Assembly: GCA_026967495.1 (NCBI GenBank)
Contig: CP114060.1
Coordinates: forward strand, 3,658,001 to 3,722,000
Reading direction: 5' to 3'
From: Rouxiella badensis
Lineage (GTDB): Bacteria; Pseudomonadota; Gammaproteobacteria; Enterobacterales; Enterobacteriaceae
DNA length: 64,000 nt
In this document: piece after piece, positions 28,200-37,413 of the stretch
Layout: the number at the start of each line of letters is the position of its first letter
Numbering within the stretch: position 1 is the first letter of the stretch
Notes under the pieces: model-generated
Database searches by the model: none
What the model saw: only the letters and a program-made list of their open reading frames with translations
Told to the model about the DNA's origin: nothing
Program-made: the position numbers and the translations under genes

Positions 28200-29630
28200 A
28201 TGAAAAAGATTCACTATTTGATTTCTTCCTTACTTTTTTTAACCAGTGAAATTTTTGCAGCTACAAATACTCCTGATAATGCGTGTAAAGATATGAAGGC
28301 TAATGATCCTTCAGCGGTTATTTCCTGCTATCGCCAAACGCTGGCATCGCAGCCGCTTAAATATTGGTTTTTGAGCAATCAGGTATATGGCGATGTCGAA
28401 GTTAACCGCTATCAGATGATTTCTCAGTCCTGGTCTCCTGAAAATCTGGTTTCGCCTTCACAGTGGCTTGAAAATGTGGCGATTGGTATTCCCAAACACC
28501 CTAAATCAACCCGTGCGCTTATCGCCGTCGATATGGACGAGGGAACCCTGTTAAAGGTGGTGCAGGAGACAAACACTATCGTCATTTCGCTCAAGACGAT
28601 CCCGAACAATAATCTGGTGTATCAGAACGACAACAAAGTGCGCGTCGAGGATGACAGCATTGCACGCACCTGGAAATTATTCACCGAAGACCCGGCACAG
28701 CGCCAACTTCTGCCATTGCATGTCCCGATGGCGGCCACAATATCCCAAACAATAAGGCTAGCAAAAAAGGAATTGGTGCACTGGAATATTGATCAGTTCA
28801 TCGTGACCGGTGCGTCGAAACGCGGCTGGGCAACCTGGCTAAGCGCCGTTTCAGATCCCAGCGTGGTGGCAATCGTTCCCTTTGTCATTGACGTACTGGA
28901 CACCGATTCGGTGATGAAGAATATCTATCGCTCGTACGGTGGAAACTGGCCTGTGGCTTTTACACCCTATTATAACCAAGGCATCGATAAGCTGGTTAAT
29001 TCCTCGAACTTTATCAAATTGATGAAAATAGAGGATCCATTGCAATATATGGATACCCCCTCCGAATCACGCCTGGCTATTCCAAAGTATATCGTTAACG
29101 CCAGCGGTGATGATTTCTTTGTTCCTGATAATACAAGATATTATTACGACAAGCTGCCGGGAACCAAATCATTACGTATTGCGCCAAATACCGGCCACAT
29201 CGGCATTCAGGATGATTTCGAAAAATCACTGGTGCCGTTTATCAATCGAATTCAAAACAACAAAGCATTGCCAACGCTAGCCATTGCTCCCTACCGTCAA
29301 AATAAAAGTAACAGCCTGAATATCACATTTTCCGAAAAACCGCTGAAGGTAATACGTTGGACCGCCACTAATCCTGCGGCACGTGATTTCCGCTTTGCAT
29401 GCGGCATCAAATATATTGCTAGCGACATTACCATGAACGGTGGAAATAATGTCTCCGTGCCGCTGAGCTATCCAGGCCCGGGTTGGCAGGCCACCTTTGT
29501 GGAGGCGACGTTTAGCGACGGCTATATCGCCACCTCGCAGGTTTATATTACGCCTGACGATAAATACCCTACCACCCCACCGCCAGCCAACGGCGATGCA
29601 TGCACTACTCTGGCAGGACGTGGTTTATAA
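28200..29630 (+). CDS. PhoPQ-activated pathogenicity-related protein (PqaA family), copy 1
   Basis: About 476 residues with a cleavable signal peptide (KIHYLISSLLFLTSEIFAA), so probably periplasmic or exported. The PqaA family has an alpha/beta-hydrolase core: here FIVTGASKRGWATWL supplies a nucleophile-elbow serine, NASGDDFFVPDNTRYYYD an acidic residue, and NTGHIGI a histidine. PqaA of Salmonella is induced by PhoPQ and linked to antimicrobial-peptide resistance; its substrate is unknown to me. Relative to copy 2 at 34186-35682 it lacks about 25 residues after the N-terminus (between SNQVY and EVNRYQ). ATG 28200 is preferred to 28197 by spacing from GAGG. Confidence 0.8.
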   Translation: MKKIHYLISSLLFLTSEIFAATNTPDNACKDMKANDPSAVISCYRQTLASQPLKYWFLSNQVYGDVEVNRYQMISQSWSPENLVSPSQWLENVAIGIPKHPKSTRALIAVDMDEGTLLKVVQETNTIVISLKTIPNNNLVYQNDNKVRVEDDSIARTWKLFTEDPAQRQLLPLHVPMAATISQTIRLAKKELVHWNIDQFIVTGASKRGWATWLSAVSDPSVVAIVPFVIDVLDTDSVMKNIYRSYGGNWPVAFTPYYNQGIDKLVNSSNFIKLMKIEDPLQYMDTPSESRLAIPKYIVNASGDDFFVPDNTRYYYDKLPGTKSLRIAPNTGHIGIQDDFEKSLVPFINRIQNNKALPTLAIAPYRQNKSNSLNITFSEKPLKVIRWTATNPAARDFRFACGIKYIASDITMNGGNNVSVPLSYPGPGWQATFVEATFSDGYIATSQVYITPDDKYPTTPPPANGDACTTLAGRGL

Positions 29631-29723
29631 GATGTGTCTGATAACACGCGTATTTTGTGGCAGAGGATAACAATTCTGGTTTTCTCTGCTAACCTTATCT
29701 AACCAATCAAAAGGAGATAGCGT

Positions 29724-29972
29724 ATGTTTAATCAAGCACAAGACAAAGTAAAAGAAGTTGCGGGCGCTGCACAGGAAGCTTACGGCGATCTCACTGATTC
29801 ACCCGAGCATCAGGCCAAAGGCGCAGCACGTAAATATGCCTCTCAAGCTAGCTATGTGGCTAAAGATGCAGTATCGACTGCCGTCGATCAGGTTAAAGAA
29901 AATCCTTTCGCAGGCGTTGCAGTTGCAGGCGCGGTAGGTATTCTCATCGGTTATCTGCTCGGCCGAAAATAA
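29724..29972 (+). CDS. Small CsbD/DUF883-type protein with C-terminal membrane anchor
   Basis: 82 residues after a strong AGGAG site. The N-terminal part (FNQAQDKVKEVAGAAQEAYGDLTDSPEHQAKGAARKY) resembles CsbD-like stress proteins. The C-terminus (ENPFAGVAVAGAVGILIGYLLGRK) is the glycine-zipper tail anchor of the ElaB/YqjD/YgaM (DUF883) family, which tether to the inner membrane and have been reported to bind ribosomes in stationary phase. It is monocistronic between two spacers. Role inferred only from this resemblance. Confidence 0.75.
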   Translation: MFNQAQDKVKEVAGAAQEAYGDLTDSPEHQAKGAARKYASQASYVAKDAVSTAVDQVKENPFAGVAVAGAVGILIGYLLGRK

Positions 29973-30054
29973 AAAAACGTCATGAGTTATGCTAGCCACC
30001 CTAATTAGTGTGTGGCAGAGGTTCGGAAGGCTGTGTGAAATTTCTTCAGCGGGC

Positions 30055-30176
30055 TTGACCTAGTGCTTATTAGGTATAGAATTTTGTCCGCATAATATTT
30101 ACACACAGCACGTTCTACCCATAACTATATAGAAGTCGTTTTTATTGAGCCATCAGCGCAAGCTGATGGCTCTTTT
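30055..30176 (+). ncRNA. Candidate small RNA (promoter plus strong terminator, no ORF)
   Basis: A sigma-70-like promoter (TTGACC at 30055-30060, 16-base spacer, TAGAAT at 30077-30082) is followed about 65 bases later by an 11-bp perfect stem with a GCAA tetraloop (30147-30157 / 30162-30172) and a T4 tail. The predicted transcript, from about 30089 to 30176, is roughly 85-90 nt with no ORF. I do not recognise it as a named enterobacterial sRNA. Confidence 0.4.
30147..30172 (+). terminator. Hairpin terminator of the candidate sRNA
   Basis: 11-bp stem GAGCCATCAGC / GCTGATGGCTC, GCAA loop, then TTTT. Confidence 0.75.
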
Positions 30177-30301
30177 ACTCATTATGTAAAACTTTTTTCC
30201 CGCCCTTATAACCCCTCCAAAAACCTGACAACCTTAAACTATTGCGAAATGTGCAGTCAGTTGAGTACGCTGATAATCACAGGGATAGAGAGAGGTGTGA
30301 T

Positions 30302-30388
30302 ATGACACATGAAATAGCAGCGTTACACGTAGCGGCCTCAAGCATTACAAATAATCTTAAGTCGGCTGACGGCATCTTCGCGCCCTGA
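30302..30388 (+). CDS. Candidate 28-residue small protein or leader peptide
   Basis: ATG 30302 preceded by GAGAGG at six-base spacing opens a 28-codon frame (begins MTHEIAALHVAAS, ends ADGIFAP). Just past its stop come a GATTGC/GCAATC stem with an inner AGCCT/AGGCT hairpin, then a terminator-like hairpin at 30418-30439. The layout (short ORF, alternative hairpins, terminator) resembles a leader/attenuator, but the next gene starts 360 bases later. No homology is recognised. Confidence 0.35.
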   Translation: MTHEIAALHVAASSITNNLKSADGIFAP

Positions 30389-30417
30389 TTGCCAAGCCTG
30401 AGAGGCTAAGCGCAATC

Positions 30418-30439
30418 AATGCCGCCTCAGGGCGGCATT
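30418..30439 (+). terminator. Hairpin after the small ORF
   Basis: 9-bp perfect stem AATGCCGCC / GGCGGCATT with a 4-nt loop, then a weak T-containing tail (TGTCATTT). Confidence 0.5.
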
Positions 30440-30796
30440 GTCATTTAAGACGCCCACCCTCCGTTTTCTCGTTTTATTCTCTGATTCAAAATCATAAGAA
30501 AAAGACATCCGCCCTCCTCTCCCTCGCCCCATAAACATCAGAAAATCTCATCTTTATAGTGCATTGCTATCTTTTGGTGCGCACAGTCTCAGAAACCGCT
30601 TGTTCATTCTAATTAATGATTTAACTATAAAATTTCATATTTTTTATTTAATAAAAAATATGAGTTCGATTTAAATCCGCGTCGAATAAGGATTTAAGTC
30701 AAACATACATAAGATTATGGAATGTTTTATTTTTGGGGTGGCATGCGTTTTGCTTATATAAAATCTCCCATACAATGATGAGGCAGTATTACCACT
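30440..30796. other. AT-rich spacer before the PuuP-like permease
   Basis: About 355 bases, very AT-rich from 30590 onward, with no ORF of note. It presumably holds the promoter of the permease-oxidase pair; I could not pick a single convincing promoter. Confidence 0.4.
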
Positions 30797-32121
30797 ATGA
30801 ATGATTCTAGACTTCGTTCCGGGCTTTCCCTGTGGCAGGTTGTGATAATCGGCATCGCCTATATGACCCCAATGACCGTGTTTGACACCTTCGGCATCGT
30901 CTCCGGCGTGACTGAAGGACGCGTGCCGATGGCCTATTTGCTGGCGCTGGTGGCGGTTCTGCTCACCGCACTAAGCTATGGTCGCCTGGTCAAGCTTTAT
31001 CCTGAGGCCGGTTCGGCCTATACCTACGCCCGAGGCACCTGCGGCAGCCAATTTGGGTTCCTGGTGGGCTGGTCCTCTCTGCTCGACTATATTCTGCTGC
31101 CGATGATCAACTCCCTGCTCTCGGGGATTTATCTGAGGTCGCTGTTTCCGCACATTCCCCCCGCCCTGTTTATCATGGCTTTTACCCTTCTGGTGGCCTT
31201 CATTAACTGCCGCAACATCAAACTGCTGGCGAATCTGAACGTTATTTTTGTCGGATTGCCGGTGATATTGATGGGCATCTTTATTTATCTGGTGATTCAG
31301 GGGTGAGCCATCATGCAGGCAGCGGCCACGTCTGGACGTTAGCCCCACTGCTCAACGGCAACGCCAGTGTTCTTCCGCTGATAGGCGGCGCGGCGATGCT
31401 CTGTTTCTCGTTCCTGGGCTTTGATGCCGTGACCACCCTGTCTGGCGACACGCGTAATCCTGGCAAGGTTATCCCCCGCGCTATCTTCATTACCGCACTG
31501 AGCGGTGGACTGATTTTCTTCGTCGCCGCCTGGTTTATTCAGCTTTACTACCCCAACAATGCGCAGTTCAAGAATCCGGACGAAGCCATGCCGGAAATCG
31601 TACTTTACGTCGGCGGAAAATTCTTCCAGTCGGTATTTCTGGTGGCAATTCTGGTGAATACCTTTGCCTCTGCGTTGGCCTCCCACGCAAGCGCCGCGCG
31701 ACTGCTCAACATCATGGGGCGAGACAACATCTTCCCGCAGAAATTCTTTGGCTATAACCATCCGCAAACCCACAGCCCTCTTTACTGCATTCTATTCGTC
31801 AGTGGAATCTCGATGACCGCAGTTTTCTTCAATCTCGATACCGCTGTGTCATTGATTAGCTTCGGTGCGCTGGTGGCCTTTAGCTCAGTGAATATCTCGG
31901 TATTAATGCATTTTGCCGTACTGAAAAAGCAGATCAACTCGCTGCGTGAGGGAATCAATAACGTCGTCATGCCACTGTTGGGGCTACTCACCGTCGCCGT
32001 AATGTGGTTCAACCTGGATAAAGACGCGCTGGAGCTGGGCCTGACGTGGGCAGCGCTGGGTGCAGCTTATCTGGTCTATTGCAAACTGACTAACAAGGTG
32101 GTGGTGCTTTCCGAAGTGTAA
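30797..32121 (+). CDS. PuuP-like amino acid/polyamine permease (single-base frame break)
   Basis: An APC-superfamily importer of about 441 residues and roughly 12 membrane segments. The N-terminus (AYMTPMTVFDTFGIVSG ... YPEAGSAYTYARG) and the block LCFSFLGFDAVTTLSGDT ... FKNPDEAMPEIVLYVGGKFFQSVFL closely follow E. coli PuuP, the putrescine importer, more than PlaP. The frame breaks at the G4 run at 31299-31302; a fifth G joins LVIQG to VSHHAGSGHVW. It is followed after about 75 bases by a PuuB-like oxidase, which supports polyamine uptake and oxidation, but the rest of the puu pathway is not here. Confidence 0.82.
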
Positions 32122-32195
32122 CCGGTAGTCATTCCCTGAAGGTGTCCTCAGCGTGTCTTCCTGAAGGACTGTGATTAACTTATTGAGAAAATGCC

Positions 32196-33633
32196 ATGTC
32201 CCTAAAAACGGCTATTAAGAAGCCTGCGTTAACCCATGACGCAATCTGTATCCAGGCCCAGAACGAGATAACTCACGGTGACTGGAACTGGGTCAACGAC
32301 AAAAAACAGACCGAAAATCTGGACCCTGGAAATCCCGCTAATTACTACGAGTCGACACTTTCCCCCTGGGAAAACTTCCCACCGCTTATCGAGGACAAAG
32401 AGTGTGAACTGGTAGTGATTGGAGGAGGTCTGCTGGGCGCATCTGCCGCTCTTCACCTTTCAGAATCGGGCGTTGATACCGTACTGCTTGAAAAAGACAG
32501 GATTGGCTCTGCCGCCTCGGGGCGCAATGGCGGACAGCTCACGCCCGGGCTGGCGCGTTGGGAGGCAGAATCAATGTTGGAAAATCTCAGCTTTGAGGAA
32601 GCACGCCGCCTGTGGACCTTTACCTCGTCGGAGTCGATGTCGCTGATTGACGAGATAACGGCACGCTATGGCCTTGAGGTCGATCGCGGACGCGGCCATC
32701 TAACGGCGGCTGTTCATCCCGGGCACCTCAACTCGCTGGTCAGAGAAGCCGATGCAAGGAAGTTTCTCGGTGACGAAAACGTGACCATCCTCGGAGCTTA
32801 CGAAATCAAGAGTCATATTCAGTCCGATATCTACCACGGTGGCGCGCTGGACATGCTTGGAGGACAGGTTCATTCACTGGCCCTGACGCGAGGCCTTATT
32901 TATGGTTTTGTCACCAACGGGGGTACCGTGCACGAGCAGAGCGAGGTGATTCGCCTCGAGGAAACGGACAAGGGCGTGAGAGTACACACCCCACAGGGAT
33001 CGATTCTTGCCCGCCGAGGCGTGATCCTCGCCGTGCACAGTGCCACTTACACTCTGCTGGCGCAGGACAACTCAACGACAATCCCTTTCTATACTTACGT
33101 CGGCACCACCTGCCCGGTCGAAGGCGGTACGCGTTCTCTGCTGCCTACCGGCAAAGCGGTCTACGATACACAGTTCCAGATAGACTATTATCGCCCGGTG
33201 AGGAACGAACGCCTGCTGTTTGGCGGTCAGGGAACCGGGATGCGCTGGCATGACGATAAAACCGTAGATTACCTTACCTCTCGCCTGCGCGCCGTATTTC
33301 CTGACCGGGATGACCTTGAGCCTCGAATTTGCCTGGAGCGGTACCACCGATTTAACGCTAAATGGCGCAACCGACTGCCGAAAACTGGGAAAACGTGCGC
33401 CCATTTATGCCGTACACGGCTGGAGTGGACACGGCATTGCGCAGACGGTGAGGATAGGCAAGGCTATCCGTGATGACGTTTTGCGACTCAATAATGACTT
33501 CAACATGTTGACCACCATCAAACATCGCTCGTTGATGATAGGCCGTCAACTTGCCCCGGTGGCTATCCCGATAGCCAAAACCTTGATGGGCATTGGGACT
33601 CGCCTGTCGCCCGGAAAAATGGTCTCATTCTAG
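32196..33633 (+). CDS. PuuB-like FAD-dependent oxidoreductase (single-base frame break)
   Basis: A DAO-superfamily flavoenzyme; PuuB oxidises gamma-glutamylputrescine. The FAD-binding ELVVIGGGLLGASAALHLSESG lies near residue 70, later than usual because of an N-terminal extension of about 45 residues; GRNGGQLTPG and DYYRPVRNERLLFGGQG follow. Near 33314 one extra C shifts the frame; correcting it yields LSLEFAWSGTTDLTLNGATDCRKLG ... YAVHGWSGHGIAQTVRIGKAI and the stop at 33633, about 478 residues. The true substrate could be any N-substituted amine. It pairs with the PuuP-like permease. Confidence 0.8.
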
Positions 33634-33640
33634 GCCTGCT

Positions 33641-33665
33641 CGGGCTGCCCGTGCAGGGCAGCCCG
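33641..33665. terminator. Terminator after the PuuB-like gene
   Basis: 10-bp perfect stem CGGGCTGCCC / GGGCAGCCCG with a 5-nt loop and ATTTTT tail, between convergent genes. Confidence 0.85.
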
Positions 33666-33669
33666 ATTT

Positions 33670-34125
33670 TTATCGGCGGGTGGGATTAATAAAGGCCAGC
33701 GCTTTGTTGCTGGCCAACTTGAAGTCGTCATCTTCTTTGTGCAGTAAAAAGATGATCATCACCACGCCCGCATTCACCGCGTTGATGTTTGACAGCGTCT
33801 CTCCGCCCAGCGAATGGCGAATCGGATTTAACGTGTTGCGTTCCCACGCTTTGAACGCCTTACCATAGCCCGCATTGCTCACGGCTCTGAAAATGTTGTG
33901 TTTCTGCGTATTGGTCAACACGTTCTGTGACGCAGCGATTTCGATGGCGTGTTTAATCAACTCTTTGGCCATCTTGTTTTTCGAGATCCGTAATGATTTC
34001 TCATAGGACTCATACCAGCTTGCAAAATTGCGCTTGAGCGACTGGCGAGACTTGATAGTGTTAAACAGCCCAACTACCGCGACCAATGCGAGCATCACCA
34101 ATAAGCCTGTCATGAAATACGTCAT
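33670..34125 (-). CDS. Membrane-anchored hypothetical protein
   Basis: 151 residues: one N-terminal membrane helix (GLLVMLALVAVVGLF), then a charged, mostly helical soluble domain (SLKRNFASWYESYEKSLRISKNKMAKELIKHAIEIA), and a second hydrophobic stretch (NAVNAGVVMIIFLL). GGAAC lies upstream of ATG 34125. I do not recognise a family. It lies 60 bases past the end of pqaA copy 2 on the same strand, so the two may be cotranscribed. Confidence 0.6.
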   Translation of the reverse strand: MTYFMTGLLVMLALVAVVGLFNTIKSRQSLKRNFASWYESYEKSLRISKNKMAKELIKHAIEIAASQNVLTNTQKHNIFRAVSNAGYGKAFKAWERNTLNPIRHSLGGETLSNINAVNAGVVMIIFLLHKEDDDFKLASNKALAFINPTRR

Positions 34126-34185
34126 AAAACGTTCCTGTATACGATGTGTCTGATAAAAGTGAAAAATGATGAGTTAATTGAAAAC

Positions 34186-35682
34186 TCAGGAATTTCGTCC
34201 CGGCAGTGTCTGACAGGTTTTTCCTGCCGAGAGGGGAGCCGTAACGGGATATTTCGCATCGGGAGTGATATAAACCTGTGAGGTTGCCACGTAGCCATCG
34301 GCAAAGGTGGCCTCAATAAACCTCGCCTGCCAGCCAGCACCGGCATAGTCCAGCGAGAGATTCACCGTATTTTGCGGGCTGGGCGTAAGGCGTGTAGACG
34401 CGTAACGAATGCCGCAGGCGTAGCGGAAATCTCGGGAATCAGGATTTGTGGCGGTCCATTGCAGCACCTTCACCGGCTTCTCGGAGAAACTCACCTGTCG
34501 ATCGACGTCGCTATTGGCCGAATTTGTGACGGTCACGGTTGGCAGCGGACGGGAGTCCTGCAAACGGTTGATAAACGCGACCAGCGACTGCTGCATGACG
34601 TTCACAATCCCGAGATGATCGCTGTTGGGCACGATACGCAGAGATTTTTCACCGGGCAGTGGATCAAAGTAGTAGCGCGTATCATCCGGCGGAAAGAAGT
34701 CGTCGCCGCTGGCGTTGATGATGTATTTAGGAATCGCCAGTCGAGACCTCGCGTCAGTCGCCAGATACTGCAACGGATCCTCAATCTTCATCAACTGCTC
34801 AAAGGCGGGCGTGCCGAGCTTGAGATCGATCTGATTGTCGTAATAGGGTTTAAAGGCAATGGGCCAGTTCCCGCCGTAGACCCGGTACATGTGCTTCACA
34901 ATGTCTTGCGTATTCAGTGCGTCCGCCACGAAAGGCACAATGGCTTCCACCGACGGGTCTGAAATACCGGCAAGCCAGGTTGCCCAGCCGCGCTTGGACG
35001 CGCCGGTGACAATAAATTTGTCAATATGCCAGGGTCTCAGCTCTTTTTTAGCCAGCCTGATGGTTTGTGAAATAGCTTCGGCCATCGGCACATGCAGTGG
35101 CAGCAGTGCCCGGTTTTGCGGACTTTGCATCGTTAATTGCCAGCTGCGCGCAATACTGTCGTCCTCAACGCGTGAAATTCCATCGTGCTGATACTCCAGT
35201 CCGATAGCCGGAATATTATCCAGAGAAACAACAATCGTATTCGTTGATTGTGCAATTTCGGCCATCATCTTTTCGCTAAGATCGACGGCAATAAGCGCTC
35301 TGGTGCCCCTAGCGTTTTTGGGAATATAAATATTGACGTCATGATGCCATTGGCCAGGAGTGACCAAACCGTCAGGTGACCAGTGTTGTGACAGCATTTG
35401 ATATCTATTGATCTGAACGGGCGGTTTGCTGGGATCAATAGCATATCGGGCGGGCACGATATCGTTTAATAAATACCGATATTCGCGCGGATACGCCTGG
35501 TTGCTGACAAAGCGGTAGTCAAGCCTTTGCTTCGCGAGCGTTTCGCGATAGCAGGCAATCATATTGGTATTACTCACCTTGCTGTCGATACTATTACAAG
35601 CATTGTCCAATAGCCGCGTTTGGGAAAAAACACACGCCGGCAGTAACAGCAAAGAAAAGAACGCCAACTTAAATATGTTCAT
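34186..35682 (-). CDS. PhoPQ-activated pathogenicity-related protein (PqaA family), copy 2
   Basis: 498 residues with an N-terminal signal (IFKLAFFSLLLLPACVFSQ) whose LLPAC could be a lipobox. Same alpha/beta-hydrolase-like core as copy 1: FIVTGASKRGWATWLAG, NASGDDFFPPDDTRYYFD and NSDHLGI. It keeps the segment YRYLLNDIVPARYAIDPSKPPVQ that copy 1 has lost, so it is probably the more complete member. The copies are inverted and about 4.5 kb apart, and similar over most of their length. Function in envelope stress or peptide resistance is by analogy with Salmonella only. Confidence 0.82.
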   Translation of the reverse strand: MNIFKLAFFSLLLLPACVFSQTRLLDNACNSIDSKVSNTNMIACYRETLAKQRLDYRFVSNQAYPREYRYLLNDIVPARYAIDPSKPPVQINRYQMLSQHWSPDGLVTPGQWHHDVNIYIPKNARGTRALIAVDLSEKMMAEIAQSTNTIVVSLDNIPAIGLEYQHDGISRVEDDSIARSWQLTMQSPQNRALLPLHVPMAEAISQTIRLAKKELRPWHIDKFIVTGASKRGWATWLAGISDPSVEAIVPFVADALNTQDIVKHMYRVYGGNWPIAFKPYYDNQIDLKLGTPAFEQLMKIEDPLQYLATDARSRLAIPKYIINASGDDFFPPDDTRYYFDPLPGEKSLRIVPNSDHLGIVNVMQQSLVAFINRLQDSRPLPTVTVTNSANSDVDRQVSFSEKPVKVLQWTATNPDSRDFRYACGIRYASTRLTPSPQNTVNLSLDYAGAGWQARFIEATFADGYVATSQVYITPDAKYPVTAPLSAGKTCQTLPGRNS

Positions 35683-35938
35683 ATATTACCCTGGAAAAAA
35701 TTCATACAGAATTTAAATGCACACTAGAATGTTTCTAATATTTATTTATTAACCTATTGCTAGCATCATTCCTGAGAATCCTCTCGATAGCAGGGTCTGA
35801 AATGACACTTTTTTATTGATTCATTGCATGCATTACGATCATCAAGGTTATAGTCACCTGCGTAAATTATTTGAGTGAATAATTTATCTAAGCAGAGTTT
35901 ATTTTTATCGATTCGCGGTAGAATCATCGTACAAAAAT

Positions 35939-35967
35939 ACCTCAAAAATTGGGCCTATTTTTGAGGT
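35939..35967. repeat. Inverted repeat, possible terminator or operator
   Basis: ACCTCAAAAAT (35939-35949) and its exact reverse complement (35957-35967) around a 7-nt loop. Being A/T-rich on the inner side it is not a classical terminator. No gene ends nearby. Confidence 0.45.
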
Positions 35968-36438
35968 CATTAAGGTGTTAATTTTGCCCATAATTTAAAT
36001 TCAAATTCTCTAAGAAAATTCCCACTCAGCACTGAAGATCGGCGAATAATTATTTACTCGCGCACCTTTGCCGTTATCTAAATATGTTCTTTACAACCCT
36101 TAGACAGCCTGGGTTTAAAATGAAAAAACCCTGCCGTCCGTCTTGAGGCGCATAAAGTTATACAATTTTCCGTGACCTGTACAATATTTTTGATCAAAAA
36201 ATTTGCAATTTAGTTTAAGGAAACTAGAAAATTAACCATAAATATCTGTAAAATAAGGATTTAATAGATTTTATTGGGTTTTTTTATAATTTAAATTTTT
36301 TTGTTTTTTAGGCCTGGGATTGACGTTAAAACAACCTATTTTCATGCGCCTGAAAAATTATCTCCCTGAAGTAGACTCGCCCCCTCTTCTCGTTATTTCC
36401 AGCCTCAGTAAAAAGATAAAAAACGTTATAAACGCCTT

Positions 36439-36460
36439 TTTTGATGTGATCACATCAAAA
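36439..36460. promoter_or_regulatory. 22-bp perfect palindrome, probable operator upstream of the dehydrogenase locus
   Basis: Each half is TTTTGATGTGA / TCACATCAAAA with no spacer. It ends six bases before a perfect TTGACA (36467-36472) and about 200 bases before the gluconate-dehydrogenase start. It is not a CRP site, because TGTGA and TCACA are directly abutted. GntR-type or LacI-type repressors bind palindromes of this kind. Confidence 0.45.
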
Positions 36461-36658
36461 CTTTGATTGACATTTCACTCGCCAAAAACGCAGAAAAATG
36501 GCTAGCACAATCTGCCGAATTATTAATGATGAACACCTTCAAAAACACACTAAATGCCACACTTAAATAAATTTTCACCATCAAAATTCACAAGAAAAAT
36601 ACTAAATTAACATCTAATAAAAATCCCCATCCCTGTTGCGTCAATTCAAGGAGTCAAT

Positions 36659-37382
36659 GTGAAACGTAGAAAAGTCCTAAAAGGCGGACTGGTGCTAATT
36701 GCCAGTGCGACCGTTGCGTCTGTCTTTCGCCCCGTAGGGGCAGCAATGAAAGTATTCACCGGCGGTGAAACATGGGCTGCGCCACCAGGACGTATTCCTG
36801 AAATAGTCGATGGCAGCAAGCTGGTGTATTTCACCCCACGCGAAGCGGCGCTGGTTAAAGCTGTTTATGACCGTTTAATCCCGGCCGACGAGGCTCTCCG
36901 TTAGTGCGTCGGAAGCCGGTTGCGTGACCTTTACCGATAATCAGTTAATGGGTCCCTTTGGGTCCGCACAAAATCGCTACAAGCTAGGCCCCATTGTTAA
37001 AGGTACGCCCGAACAAGGTGAGCAAACCATTATTACGCCTGCGCAGGTTTATCGAACCGGGTTGGCGGCGATGGAGGCACATTGTCAAAAAACAGTGGGC
37101 AAAAGCTTTATCGACCTTTCCGATGAGGAAAAAGATAACTATCTCGAGAAAATGGAGTCAGGAAGCTTCGACTATGGCGAATTTAACGGCAATAAATTAT
37201 TTAGCCTGATGCTGACCAACGTTAAAGAGGGTTTTCTGGCCGATCCTTTGTATGGCGGCAATAAAAACATGGTCGGCTGGAAGATGATTGGTTTCCCAGG
37301 TGCGCGCTACGACTACCGTGATTATATAAATATTAAAGGTAAAAGAGTCGAATTAGAGCCTATCAGCCTGATTATGATTTGA
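36659..37382 (+). CDS. Gluconate 2-dehydrogenase gamma-type small subunit (single-base frame break)
   Basis: GTG start at 36659 after AAGGAG. A Tat-type signal (KRRKVLKGGLVLIASATVASV) directs the folded protein to the periplasm, as for the small subunit of membrane FAD-gluconate/2-ketogluconate/sorbitol dehydrogenases. Near 36892 an extra G stops the frame after RLIPADEALR. Removing it gives LSVSASEAGCVTFTDNQLMGPFG and runs to the stop at 37382, about 240 residues, ending with the family block GFPGARYDYRDYINIKGKRVELEPISL. It precedes the GMC subunit by about 30 bases. Confidence 0.82.
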
Positions 37383-37413
37383 TATTTTTTTTGAATTTTT
37401 ATTTTTTGGAAAT

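Larger units (their letters stand above)
35683..36658. other. Long AT-rich intergenic region
   Basis: 976 bases between divergent genes, among the most AT-rich DNA in the window, with no supportable ORF. It contains an 11-bp inverted repeat (35939-35967) and a 22-bp perfect palindrome (36439-36460), annotated separately. Such composition is typical of H-NS-silenced acquired DNA; that is inference. Confidence 0.6.

Noticed and set aside
31299..31306. Programmed frameshifting in the permease and other split genes
   Set aside because: The sites share no slippery heptamer or downstream structure, and identical defects occur in unrelated conserved genes not known to be recoded.
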